Below, piece by piece: positions 33,850 to 47,382 of a stretch of DNA of 64,000 nucleotides (within the stretch, counting starts at the first letter, position 1; each line of letters opens with the position of its first letter). Location of the stretch: contig BJOX01000043.1 of the NCBI GenBank assembly GCA_009731375.1, positions 975,037 through 1,039,036 of the forward strand, read 5' to 3'. The notes beneath the pieces were generated by a model. It saw nothing but the letters and a program-made list of their open reading frames with translations, was not told where the DNA came from and ran no database searches. The position numbers and the translations under genes are program-made. The stretch comes from Paulinella micropora. Lineage: Eukaryota; Cercozoa; Imbricatea; Euglyphida.

Positions 33850-34172
33850 CAGGGAGCAACGCATCACCTGCGAAGATGTCCCCACGCAAAAGTTCAGAGA
33901 AAGAACCACCACCTGCCGCGTCTGCGGCATACAACTGAGCCCCTGCCAAACCATGGTGAGTGACATTAAAAAAAAAAAACAAAAAAACAAAAAAACAGGT
34001 CGAAAAGAAAAAAAAATACAAAACGAGGAGAGCTCCCCCAGCTCTCATCCTAAATAATCCACGTGGGAAGAAAACCCAGGGCGACCCCGCCCTGAGACAA
34101 AGAAAAGAAATAAACTCCAGGAAAGAGAATAGAGCAAGGACGACAGAGAGGGAGAGAGAGAGAAAGAAAGAA

Positions 34173-34271
<99 letters not shown>

Positions 34272-34280
34272 AAGAAAAAA
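33850..34280 (-). repeat. Tandem copy 2 of DIRS 5' region
   Basis: Second copy of the unit at 32730-33077. It differs at many positions and has longer A/CA-rich and GA-rich inserts, so it is a real tandem repeat, not an assembly copy. Confidence 0.88.
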
Positions 34281-34369
34281 AAACTGACAACCGCTACAGG
34301 AAAGACAGGCCTCACAACAGGCGCACAGAGTGTGCCCGACGACGAGCTAACTCAAACCAGTACAAATAC

Positions 34370-34541
34370 AAAGCGCACACCCACGCCCACACACACAGAA
34401 AGAAAAGAAGATAACTGCACACAAACTCCACACAGACTCACACCAAACACAAACACACCCGTACACACGCACAACACACATACATACACAGACCCCAAAC
34501 ACAAAACCCACCATAAACAAACCACCACCACCACCACCACC

Positions 34542-34572
<31 letters not shown>

Positions 34573-34870
34573 ACGTACGCACACACACACACACACACAC
34601 ACGCCCGCACACATGCACACATCTCCTGCGCACACGCGCGCGAAGACGCCAGCAAACGCGCTTCCACACCAACATGCAAACCAACGTACCCCACACACAC
34701 AGATACAGACACATACACACACACGCACACACACGCACACACGCACACACACACACATACACACACACACACACACAACACACATATACACACACACACA
34801 CACAAACATACATACCCATATGCACATACACACATACATACACACACCTACTACACACCACAACACCGAC
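34370..34870. repeat. (CA)n / (ACAT)n rich block with (CAA)n
   Basis: Long interrupted CA arrays, (CCA)n-(CAA)n at about 34522-34572, and ACACACAT runs to about 34850. Confidence 0.9.
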
Positions 34871-35601
34871 ATGCATGGCGCAAAACACTCCCTAAGTCAC
34901 ACTGACACCGGGTCCACACTACACGCAAACGCAACTCCGTGAACACTAGTACAATACACACACGATAACACGTCAAGAGGAAGAACCTGACGCTCACACA
35001 TACACGCATGAGCTCCAAAGACAACTGAGAAACAATAGAAAACAATCCATAGGAGAGGGCAGAGACGCGGGGGAGAAACACTGCTATGAAATGGATACAA
35101 ATGAGACAGACAAAATCAAACTAAGCAGAAGACACAAAGGCACACATAACAAACAGTGAAAAGAAACGAGAACATAACAAACAGTGAAAAGAAACGAGAC
35201 AAGCAATAACAAAAATAAAATAAATCAATGACGCACTGAAAAATATAAATATATACAAGTACTAGCGTACTATACATACTATAGCTAGTTCTACAGGAGA
35301 GGAAACCCAACAACTAACGTTAACAACGAGAAGAGAAGGCTCAACTACACACAAACAATGAAAGTGATGTACAGCCGATAACCTGGTGGTGCTGACGAAG
35401 AGCTCGCCGACGATAGCACGCTCGCAGAAAACGCGCTCGCCTCCTCATGAGACGACGGCTCGAGGTTGCTACCGACCGCCGGGCGAGAGAGTCTTGACGA
35501 ATTCGGACCGTAAGTAGGCAGACTAGACTCAGGTTAGCGAAAGCCGCAGCAGCGTTATACTGAGAGTATTTGAAATCATGAAAGGAAGACACGGATGGAA
35601 A
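34871..35601. other. No gene recognised
   Basis: Contains a short direct repeat, GAACATAACAAACAGTGAAAAGAAACGAGA, in which a 20-plus-bp unit occurs twice (about 35145-35200). A minus-strand Arg-rich open frame (35592-35341) lacks supporting features. Confidence 0.35.
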
Positions 35602-35722
35602 AAATGATTCTCGAAGTAGACGAAGAAAAGCTGGGAAACCAGGCTAGAGAAGAACTACTGGCTGCCTGAATTAAAGACGAAACGGTCGTGGTGCGGCCCG
35701 GCCTGGCTCAACACCACAGCTG
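35602..35722 (+). repeat. Terminal direct repeat of DIRS-type element, copy 2
   Basis: Same orientation as 27985-28130, with a few indels. Confidence 0.85.
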
Positions 35723-35805
35723 CCACTAGTCCGGACATATACTTACTGCCTTTTTCACCGCAATTTTCCATTCAACGAAACGGCTGCCCTAAAAATTAGA
35801 CTAGG

Positions 35806-35834
35806 TATTCCTCAGTCTTCATATCGTTAGGTCT
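35806..35834 (+). repeat. 29-bp copy of the inverted-repeat core
   Basis: TAGGTATTCCTCAGTCTTCA-TATCGTTAG, identical to part of the left inverted repeat at 10612-10640. Similarity does not extend convincingly on either side. Confidence 0.75.
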
Positions 35835-36083
35835 TCGTACTATTGTAATACTACTCTACCCTGTAACAGGCAGGTTATAATTAGGATAGTTTTGCAATTC
35901 ATTAAATAAGTCTGAAATCGAATTCATTCTTGAAACCAAAACGAAGGTGTGACATTTTTCGCTTTTATTGAGAGAACAATTTTTGGACTCAGGGAACGTC
36001 CACGTGAAAAGAATTGCTAGTAAGATATACCTTTATCTAAGGTGGAAACCTAGTTATTCGATTTGGCGTATTAATTCTCTCCT

Positions 36084-36284
<201 letters not shown>

Positions 36285-36789
36285 NNNNNNNNNNNNNNNN
36301 NNNNNNNNNNNNNNNNNNNNNNNNNNNNNNNNNNNNNNNNNNNNNNNNNNNNNNNNNNNNNNNNNNNNNNNNNNNNNNNNNNNNNNNNNNNNNNNNNNNN
36401 NNNNNNNNNNNNNNNNNNNNNNNNNNNNNNNNNNNNNNNNNNNNNNNNNNNNNNNNNNNNNNNNNNNNNNNNNNNNNNNNNNNNNNNNNNNNNNNNNNNN
36501 NNNNNNNNNNNNNNNNNNNNNNNNNNNNNNNNNNNNNNNNNNNNNNNNNNNNNNNNNNNNNNNNNNNNNNNNNNNNNNNNNNNNNNNNNNNNNNNNNNNN
36601 NNNNNNNNNNNNNNNNNNNNNNNNNNNNNNNNNNNNNNNNNNNNNNNNNNNNNNNNNNNNNNNNNNNNNNNNNNNNNNNNNNNNNNNNNNNNNNNNNNNN
36701 NNNNNNNNNNNNNNNNNNNNNNNNNNNNNNNNNNNNNNNNNNNNNNNNNNNNNNNNNNNNNNNNNNNNNNNNNNNNNNNNNNNNNNNNN
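36285..36789. other. Assembly gap (505 N)
   Basis: Preceded by (TC)n and followed by a poly-C run (36801-36854). Confidence 1.
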
Positions 36790-36798
36790 TCTTTTGCT

Positions 36799-36800
<2 letters not shown>

Positions 36801-36856
<56 letters not shown>

Positions 36857-36938
36857 TCTCTCCTCTCTCTTCTCTCTCTTCTCTCTCTCTCTCTTCTCTC
36901 TCTCTCTTCTCTCTCTCTCTTCTCTCTCTCTCTCTCTC
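36801..36938. repeat. Poly-C and (TCTC)n array
   Basis: More than 50 C, then TC units with regularly missing bases. Confidence 0.9.
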
Positions 36939-37088
36939 GGGTGAATTCAATTTATCATATTTGACTATTAGGCAAAATGATAAAAATCTAGGAAGTAGAG
37001 AGAAAGATTCTAGAAATTTGTATTTTTACCAAATAGCTCAACATGATTCGGAGAACACCGCGTGAAAATTGTGTCACAACAACATACC

Positions 37089-39380
<2,292 letters not shown>

Positions 39381-39811
39381 AACTCTTTTCTAGATCTTTC
39401 TTTCTTTTTTTTATTTTATTTTTATTTTTATTTTTATTTATTATTATTTTTTTTCAATTGAACGGTTTTATTGAACGTTATTCAAGGAGGTACATTTTTT
39501 TTCTCTTTTCTTTTCTGTGTGTCTGTGTATGTGTGTGTTTTCTCTTTTGCGGGAACCAGGAGTAGTTGGGGGCTCATACTTCTAATACATCAAGCGCCAT
39601 ACTCGTTGTCAATGTTTATTTGGTTTATTTTGGATTCATGCAAACATTTGCGTTATGGGAGTAGCGTGAAATGCCGAAATTCCTCTTGTTTTGGCAATCA
39701 GCCAGCATTTGGTACATTTTGGCATTTTGGCATTCAGGACACGCCTTACGCAATTATTTCTGATTCTCGCCACATAAAACCATGCTTTCAGATGTTGGCG
39801 CAACCCTAGTT
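39381..39811. other. No gene recognised
   Basis: T-rich then mixed DNA with (TTTTA)n-like words. No gene or element end found. Confidence 0.35.
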
Positions 39812-39831
39812 ATTACTACTACAACTACTAC

Positions 39832-39889
<58 letters not shown>
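39812..39889. repeat. (TTA)n / (ATT)n array
   Basis: TACTAC units then ATT units, ending at the retroposon-like sequence at 39890. Confidence 0.9.
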
Positions 39890-39890
<1 letters not shown>

Positions 39891-40296
39891 GGCCCAATGG
39901 CCTCAAGGTGTTAAACTGTGACGCCAACTCATAACCCTTTGGTGGTAGATGCTGGGGAGGAGGGTCGTTGCGCGCGTAAAAGATCTTAAACTCCGCATAT
40001 GCTGGTTGATAGCCCAGGACCCAGCAGACACCAGATTGTTATGGGTGGGGTTTCGAGGCAGCTCTAGCAACCGCGCTTGGTGTATGCACTTGCACATTCG
40101 GTGACGTCTTGCAAGAGGTTGCTGGGACTGCGGAATAACCTCGGCTTAGTGCAGTCTTGCCCTCAGGAGCTCCATCGGTGGCCCCGATCATCAGGCGAGA
40201 GACTGACACGGGGGGGTGGAGGACCTCGAACAAGGGTATTGGAGGCTTATGTCCGTTGAGGATATGCCATTAGCTGCATCAGTACGCCTCAGATAT

Positions 40297-40297
<1 letters not shown>
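39890..40297 (+). mobile_element. Retroposon A with (ATT)n tail
   Basis: About 400 bp of unique-looking DNA bounded on both sides by (ATT)n and ending CAGATATAGT before the array. No coding frame and no clear tRNA boxes. Classed as a retroposon from its tail and its neighbours. Confidence 0.45.
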
Positions 40298-40343
<46 letters not shown>

Positions 40344-40349
40344 CATTAC

Positions 40350-40402
<53 letters not shown>

Positions 40403-40454
40403 TATTAATATTATTATTATTATTATTATTATGACAATAATAATAGTCATAATG

Positions 40455-40513
<59 letters not shown>

Positions 40514-40519
40514 TATTAG
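40298..40519. repeat. (ATT)n array
   Basis: ATT units with a few ATC, AAT and ACT interruptions. Confidence 0.95.
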
Positions 40520-40689
40520 GGAGTACATAGGCCATCGGTCCTTTCCATGGGCTGATTGGTATAAAGCTCCTAGAGTAATGTTCTATGCCGTCACTTCCTT
40601 TATTCCACCGATTGGTGTGGAGACTTTCCTTATGGAATGGAGGACTGGATGCACATGGCCTTTTGGCTCAGCAATTGGCAGGAGATACA
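40520..40689 (+). mobile_element. Retroposon B with (ATT)n tail
   Basis: About 170 bp starting GGGAGTACATAGGCCATCGG and ending GGAGATACACT before (ATT)n. Same layout as its neighbours. Confidence 0.45.
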
Positions 40690-40690
40690 C

Positions 40691-40733
<43 letters not shown>

Positions 40734-40734
40734 T

Positions 40735-40974
40735 GGCACCGCGATAGCCCAGTGGTTAAGGTCTACCATCTGGGACCTGTCGCCAGTTCGATTCCCGTCG
40801 GTGCCAGTATTTTCAAAGGATATTTTCTTTGAAAGTATTGGTCTGTCTGGAAGGCTTGGAGCTGCCTTGCGGGGGTGTCATTAGAGCCTATCGTCAAATC
40901 TTCGTAGTCCCCTCACGGGTGAGACGATGGAGGCACATGTGCAGAAATGCATTCGCCATTGACTGAGAAGCACT
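40735..40974 (+). mobile_element. tRNA-derived SINE with (ATT)n tail
   Basis: The head (40735-40805) has a perfect 7-bp acceptor-like pair, GGCACCG/CGGTGCC. It also has an A-box-like TAGCCCAGTGGTTAAGG and a B-box-like AGTTCGATTCC. The T stem pairs poorly, so it is not a functional tRNA. A body of about 110 bp follows, then a 3' end (GTGAGACGATGGAGGC ... GAGAAGCACT) shared with 9722-9778, and (ATT)n. The A and B boxes would serve as an internal RNA polymerase III promoter. No target-site duplication is evident because (ATT)n lies on both sides. Confidence 0.82.
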
Positions 40975-40991
40975 ATTATTATTATTATTAC

Positions 40992-41042
<51 letters not shown>

Positions 41043-41077
41043 CATCATCATCATCATCATCATATTATTATTATTAA

Positions 41078-41155
<78 letters not shown>

Positions 41156-41172
41156 GTTATTGTTATTGTTGT
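40975..41172. repeat. (ATT)n / (ATC)n / (GTT)n array
   Basis: Tail of the SINE at 40735-40974 with a (CAT)n interruption at 41040-41062. Confidence 0.95.
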
Positions 41173-41344
41173 TATCATTATCATGGTCGTTGTTTCAGGA
41201 TTGCACTTTTGGACACAGCATTTTGCGATTTCTACCTTCCACTGCAAGGTTTTTAATCACTAGTACTAACCGCGATTTTCGAGCCAGCTTTTCACGAGAG
41301 ATAATGATTCTCTCATTTGTAGCGGTTTTCCAATATTTACTTCG

Positions 41345-41690
41345 AAACATTGTGCATGGATTACCAACATTTGCCGATCAAGTCATCACCACGAGCGCAG
41401 ATGGTGCCTGTTCGGTGATCGCGGCCGATCTAGACAACGACTGCTACCTAGATGTTCTCTCTGCCTCGTATAAAGATGACAAAATCGCTTGGTACAAGAA
41501 CATGGGCGATGGAACCATCAGCAGCGAACAGCGAGTCATCACCACACGAGCGCAGATTTTATCTTCTCGGTGTTCGCGGCCGATCTAGACAACGACTGCT
41601 ACCTAGATGTTCTCTCTGCCTCGTTCTTGTACCAAGCGATTTTGGCATGCATCATGGGTGATGGAACCATCAGCAGCTGTTGACTTTCTC
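41345..41690 (+). pseudogene. FG-GAP/VCBS repeat fragment, two units
   Basis: Frame with VITTSADGACSVIAADLDND, YLDVLSASYKDDKIAWYKNM and GDGTISSEQRVITT, which is the FG-GAP/VCBS beta-propeller repeat. In such proteins the D-x-D-x-D loop binds calcium; here the expected Gly after DND is Cys. A second unit begins at 41535 (153-bp period) but shifts frame and carries a 21-bp inversion at 41624-41644. Such repeats occur in extracellular or adhesion-type proteins. Only a fragment remains, and no start, signal peptide or flanking exon is seen. Confidence 0.8.
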
Positions 41691-41697
41691 AGTATAT

Positions 41698-41699
41698 AT

Positions 41700-41751
<52 letters not shown>

Positions 41752-41834
41752 TGTAGTAGAGTAGTAGCAGTAGTAGGAGTAGTAGGAGTAGTAGTAGAAG
41801 AAGTAGTAGAAGTTGTAGTAGAAGTAGTAATAGC

Positions 41835-41884
<50 letters not shown>

Positions 41885-41936
41885 CATTTGTAGTAGTAGC
41901 AGAAGTAGTAGCAGCATTAGCAGCAGCAGCAGTAGC

Positions 41937-41977
<41 letters not shown>

Positions 41978-41985
41978 CGAAATAC
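41698..41985. repeat. (TAG)n array with variants
   Basis: TAG units with GAAGTAG and AGCAG interruptions. It truncates the pol frame of the adjacent Ty3-like element on the minus strand. Confidence 0.95.
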
Positions 41986-42960
41986 TTCGTGAGCAACTTC
42001 GCCGTCTCCCCGGAATTTCGCGGACAAAGAGGTTTGTCACCCCACATGTTCCCCACGAAATCAATAATTTCGTCCTCCGTTCTCCCCGTTGAGACCCGCA
42101 TTGCCATCAGCGGCTCAAACAACGGCCTATTGATTTGTGATGCTTTTACATGGAAACAGTACCGGTTCTAAAGGAACACGTAAGGCCTCTTCTTCCCATC
42201 CCTGAACCTATCCATCCCTGCCTCCATCTCCATGTTTTGTTCTTCCAAAGTGCAGGCCATAATCTGGGCACAACTACCCTGAATTAAGTCCTCCACTGTT
42301 GCCTTTCCCACCGTGGAACAACCTTTCTAGCCTTCCCCGCCAACTCGCGGTTATTGGGCTCGAAATCCTTATAATATTTGTCCAACGCTGGGTGCTGCTA
42401 TGGCTTCGGTATGACCAACTGCACCCTCGCGCTTCGCGCATTGCATGTGGGTCTCCGACCCCATTCGTGCCATGTTTAGTGTACGACACCGCGTACGTAT
42501 CCGTATGGAAGAGAGGAACCGCGGTCCGGCGCCGCCCCCTCACCATATCCTCCGCGTCGTCGTCACTAATCCCATAGTGCACTAAACCTGACCGGCAGTC
42601 AATTAATGTATTCATCCTATTGAGCTGCTTGAATCCAATCAGCAATCCACCCGAATACTCCGGACAGACATAGAACTGAATGTCAAAGGACTTACCAGAG
42701 TAGAGTTCAATGGTCAAGACCACTGTCCCCGTAACCTCCGCCTCGCCTTCCCAGTCACCCCTTCTATGCTTCCTCTAATAGGCAACATATTTTTATCCAA
42801 CCACGCCCGATTAGCCGTTATAAATTCCGCGCCCGCGATATTAATGTTAGCCAACGTATCATTGGCCATATCGCATGCACATTCCAGGTCCATACAGTAG
42901 ACCTGAGTAATGCACAACGCATGTTCCGGCATCTCAATTGCCTCGAGGCGCTCCTTCAAG
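41979..42960 (-). pseudogene. Ty3-like pol fragment: protease and start of RT region
   Basis: Minus strand. A frame from 42959 carries CDMANDTLANINIAGAEF (protease, coordinates about 42866-42849). A second frame, 42723-42274, has QFYVCPEYSGGLLIGFKQL and LIDCRSGLVHYG, matching the second half of the same domain in the 55-63 kb element. Near 42130-41985, EDEIIDFVGNMWGDKPLCPR matches the linker before RT in that element. Everything after is replaced by (TAG)n. Frameshifted and truncated. Confidence 0.8.
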
Positions 42961-43349
42961 TCAGATAAAAGAACAAAACTATTATTAAAATCTTTCCGAT
43001 CCGACAGCCCGCTCCTGATGAACTCCTCACCAAAAGCAGTAGCTTTTAATCCCCGGTTTTTATCTCTGCTGCCGCCTTACTTACGCACTTAATTTTCCTT
43101 AGTAATACCCGTATTGGCGCCGGCTTAGCCCCACAATCAGGCTCCGGGATGATAGAAACATTCTTCTTAAACCTCACCGTCACCCAGGACAGGTAAAATT
43201 TTTAAAGTAGGATCCGACTTTCGCGGTGCGATAGTAACAACTTTTTTATTTGTTATTTCAACTTGTCTGGCCTTCGCGGGCCCCCATTCCGAGTCCCCCT
43301 TATTGTCACCACGCTTACCCCGTTCAATCGTTACATGCATCACAGAACC

Positions 43350-46144
43350 ATCCATTCCACGAGTCTATTGTTGATTTCTGTGAGACCGTGACTTGAAGGG
43401 TTACTTGTGGGTATTGCCTTGACTTCCCGCCCCTTAGGCTTATTCAATGTCGGCGTCGGCGAAGTACTCCTCCCCTGAGTTACACCACCATCCCCATGAG
43501 TACTCACGGACGAATCCGCTTTTCCCCTCCCACAGTTATCACTGGCCCTTACCAGCTTGAGCTGAAAGTTCCTCGTCTCCCACCTCGGAGATTTCCATCC
43601 CCGTTTCCTCCTCCTCCTTAGAAGCCGCCGCCACTTTAGCATTCTTGTGCGGCTGGGCAGTTCTCAGGCTCCATTTCTTGAGCAGCTTCTTGCCCCGGAA
43701 GCCCGGCGCCTCCTCCGCCACGGCCTCCGACTCCGCGCCCTCCGCGGCCAACACCCCCAGCTCCCCGCAAGGACTTAGCTGTGGCATCGAACTCCGCCAA
43801 TCGATCCTTGACCAGTCGCCGAACCTTCTGATCCTTGATCATCAGCTTGCCCTTGTTACTAAAGTTACGGATGGCCCTGACCGCCTCCCATATCGAGGCG
43901 CCCTCGTTGTTCGCCTTCAACTGCGCCTCTAGGGCCCTCCAATCCTTGTCCTTATCGGAGTGAAGGTCCAAGCAATACGCCTTCTTCGGGCACATGTAGC
44001 CCGGGCCCTTGAAGTAGTAGTCCCAGCAGAGTCTACGCCCCTGGGTATGGGAGGGAGTGGCACTCTTCGACCTGATGCCAGGAGGGGGAGCAATACCGTC
44101 GGCCGCTCATCGCTCGTCTCATCCTCCTCCTCCTCCTCCTCCTCCTCAACCTCTCGTTTGCTCTGCTTGCCATATCCCCCCTTTTGAGCCTTAGGGATAC
44201 GCGTTTTGCAGCTCCTCCACCCGATTGGACGGCAAACACCTTTGCGGTTTGCTTGCCCTCCAATTGGCCTTTAGCTACCGCCGCCAAAGACTTCTCAAGC
44301 CCCGCAGAGGTGACCAACGAGTCCTCGAGCTCCCAAGTCCTCTCGGCAATCAGAAAATCCCTCCACATGTCTCTTCCCGACTTATATCCGTTGGCAAAAT
44401 CCTTCCATGCCGTGGATTGATCCGTCGTGAAGTCGACATTGTCCGGGATCGTTGTCACTCACTTGTTACGTATACCTGGCCAAGCGTTAACAATATCCCG
44501 GTAAACGCACGGGTCGTGCTGATAAATCCTCGCCAGCACGTGTCGGACGAACCGTTTGAGGCTTATGAAGAACGCGTTGTCCTTCTTCAGCCTCTGCAAC
44601 TCCGACAGAAATTCCCCCGTGATCCTCACCGGCCTCTCGCTCGTCAACGCCAACGCATTCCCAACCACAGTGGAAATGTGCCCCGTTAACAAGACTTCAC
44701 TAATTAAGTCCCAATGACTCCCGTGAGTCACGAGCAAACCAAGGAGAGCGTGCATCATCGCATGTGTCTTCGACAGCTTAATAGACCCCTTGTCCTGATA
44801 CACATCGCGATCTTGCATCTCCTTGTTCATCCCCTTTTGGATACTGTCGGACGACAAGAACTCCATAAGGTCCGTATCGGTACATTTCCGGAGGATATCC
44901 ACCAAGGTTAACGGGGACTCAAAATTGTTCTCCTCCATCAACTGACAGAGAACATTGATCCCTTTCCGCAACCATGGTGAGCTCATATACGACAAACAGT
45001 TCACCTGCCGGGTATTGTCGGACTCGTATCACCCTTTGACCCCGATTGGAATGCAATAGGACTAAACTTCTCGAGGAACAGCGGCATCCTCTTCCTCTCC
45101 TGAGAATATCGCATACTCGGGTCCGTGGGATCATCCTCCTCCCTTTTCTTGATGACCGCATATCTCTCTTCCCACAATGCGTATTTTTCAACGCATACCT
45201 CCACGGCCTTAACGACCTCCATTAGGTAAAAGAGATATCGGTAGAGGTTCACATGGGCCTGCTCCCTCGCTATAGCTAAAAGACCAGCATCCGCCACAGT
45301 GGCTGCAGCATTCCTGACTTTGGTCTGATTATGAGCGAGTGCCGCTGCGTCTGCCTCCCTATGCAGATCAGCCAGGCATCTGATAGCTTGGTTAGACAAG
45401 TTGTCCTCCCTTCGTATCAGCTCCAATTTCCCCATGAAGCCCTCCACATGGACCAAGTCCAGGGTATCAGGTGTGTTTTTGCCCCACCTTCGTATCCTTC
45501 ATCCATTTAGCCTCCTTCATCTTCTCCTTAGCGGTAGTCCAATTCTTAACCGCCTTGGTGAACGCATCGGAGACCATGGGCCAGACCTTGACTTTGAAGA
45601 AGTCCGCTGCCTTGACTCAGTGTCAAAGGTTACTCCCATAGAATTCCTCAGACCAAGTGTCCTTCACTTCCGTTCCCGTCATGAGGAATGTGACATCAAA
45701 CTGTTCAGAAGGAGTAGGAGTCGGAAAGTATTCCTCATCCGAGTTCTCAAACCTTGCATGACCCACCATTTGCAGTTCACAGAGGTGCAAGGACACGAAC
45801 ATCCTAGCAATCATCCTCCTAACCTGCGTAGGTACCCAAGTTTTCAGTTTAGGTTAGTTAGGTGAGTAACCCGTCTTGGTAAATGTAGGCAAATGATACC
45901 CCCATTTAGCCAAATGACCAGTCTCGGCCTTCACCATATCGAACACCTCCTGATCCCGTGGTCTGTCTTTGTACTAACCTGCCAAAGTGACAAAGTGTTC
46001 CAAAAACTCGTGCTGTTCCTTGGATCCTACTATGTAGTCTGATGCTACATGCAGTAGAAAATCCCCCACAGCTTTCCCTTGCAATGGCTGAACACACGGA
46101 TCCTTGTAAGGATCGTATGCCATCATGGCTGACATGTTGACCAT
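43350..46144 (-). pseudogene. Ty3-like Gag with canonical CCCH zinc finger, frameshifted
   Basis: The probable start is ATG at 46144 (MVNMSAMMAYDPYKDPCVQP). The frame meets TAG then, further on, two TGA codons, with coding character continuing (ADFFKVKVWPMVSDAFTKAV, about 45600). Helical blocks follow in several frames (45456-45005, 45004-44459, 44458-44040). The finger at 44028-43960 reads C-x11-C-x5-C-x3-H (CWDYYFKGPGYMCPKKAYCL, then DLH), the textbook CCCH spacing. A helical linker and basic region follow to about 43350. The in-frame stops sit where CAG or TGG would be one transition away. It would package element RNA, with CCCH fingers being RNA binders in other proteins. Confidence 0.7.
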
Positions 46145-47382
46145 CTACTGAGGTGTCAAGGCCCAAGTTTCGAGATCAGGGTCCCACCCTGTAGATTTGC
46201 AAACCCCCTTACCACCTGCAGTTTCCCTTTCCCTAGACGACTTTAAGCACCATCTCACACGACCACCACAGAGTACTGATCGTTGAGAAGCTACTTTTCA
46301 CTCTCACCAAGACACAGTCAACGGCAGTGACTGAGCTTGTTCCCAGAGAGTGCGTCGTTCCCAATTCCAAATTCTGTGAGTTCGAAAAACGCAAAGGGAC
46401 TCCAAATGTATTAAGACCCTTGGTCTTACCCTTACGAGCTCAAGAATAAAAAAGGAATTTAATAATAATACTGAACACAACTGATTCAAGGCTAACCTCC
46501 ACTTCTGTAAGCAGAAGTGATTCCTTGTTATTAAATGTATTTTAAGATGATTGTTACATTTCCGGTTTTGAAGAATACTTCCGGTTTTAATGTTGTATTA
46601 GGATAAAGGGGTCACGGTATGGGGGGAAGCTTGGAAGCTTGGATTCCATAGGGCCTTAAATCATCTTCTATATTTTACACTTAACCGTTTACCGGAGTGG
46701 TGAAGGTTATTAGGATGTAAGTTACACAAAGCTGTGGCCCCCTATTGATTAACCTCCCACATTAACAGCGTTGACCCGAACCTTCAAGTTGTAGCAAATG
46801 TAGTAACCGTTTGAAGTTATGGAAAATTTACACGGAAATTCCGTGAAATTTGGCAGTTTTTCCCGTGACTGGGAATTTATGGGTAAATAAGGGAAATTGC
46901 ACTTATGTGTTGTTATTTTAGGTATGTTTTGGCATTTATGCAGGTTACGGACGTAACGCATCGTGTCAGTTGACCCGTGTCAGTTGACCCGTGTCAAAGG
47001 GGCACGCCGTTTTCAACGGTGTTTCCCTCTGGCTTGTTGCTTGGGTTCAATTCTGACAGTGGTCCACGAGTGAATTCCCGTAAGTAGTATACCGTGGGTG
47101 TTACAGTGTGACACTCCACATAAGAGGTATTGATCATGATATATATATTATATATACATGATATATATATATATATAAAGAAATATATATACTGATGGAA
47201 ATCGAGTCCCTAAAAGGGTACGCACCGGTACAAGAAATGTCACAGTGTTAATATTACCATTTGATCTTTAATAATTCGTGACGGTATTAATTCGTCACAA
47301 GTTCCAAGTTCAAACTTCAAGAAATGTTGATACAAGAATGATTCAAGGTGAACATGATTTTGTCCGAGTGAGGTTGCTGCTC
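46145..47382. other. Possible element 5' flank and AT-rich DNA; no gene recognised
   Basis: Holds a direct repeat, GTGTCAGTTGACCC, at about 46965-46990. It also has a (TA)n tract at 47140-47190 and an AT-rich region near 46800-46900. No long terminal repeat is found matching the other side of the Ty3-like fragment. Confidence 0.4.

Larger units (their letters stand above)
27985..35722 (-). mobile_element. DIRS-type (tyrosine recombinase) retrotransposon, decayed
   Basis: Minus-strand order is Gag (32.7-31.4 kb), RT-RNase H (30.6-29.6 kb) and tyrosine recombinase (29.6-28.4 kb). It is bounded by about 125-bp direct repeats at 27985-28130 and 35602-35722. Elements of this order insert through a circular intermediate rather than with a DDE integrase. 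The direct-repeat arrangement suggests the PAT/Ngaro style rather than the inverted-repeat DIRS1 style, but a complete B1-A2-B2 structure could not be confirmed. Interrupted by simple repeats and a 716-N gap. Confidence 0.75.

Noticed and set aside
34347-34888. Cys-Val rich frames on the minus strand
   Set aside because: Translation of (CA)n repeats.
40735-40805. Functional tRNA gene
   Set aside because: Acceptor stem and A/B boxes are present, but the T stem pairs poorly and the head is joined to a SINE body with (ATT)n.
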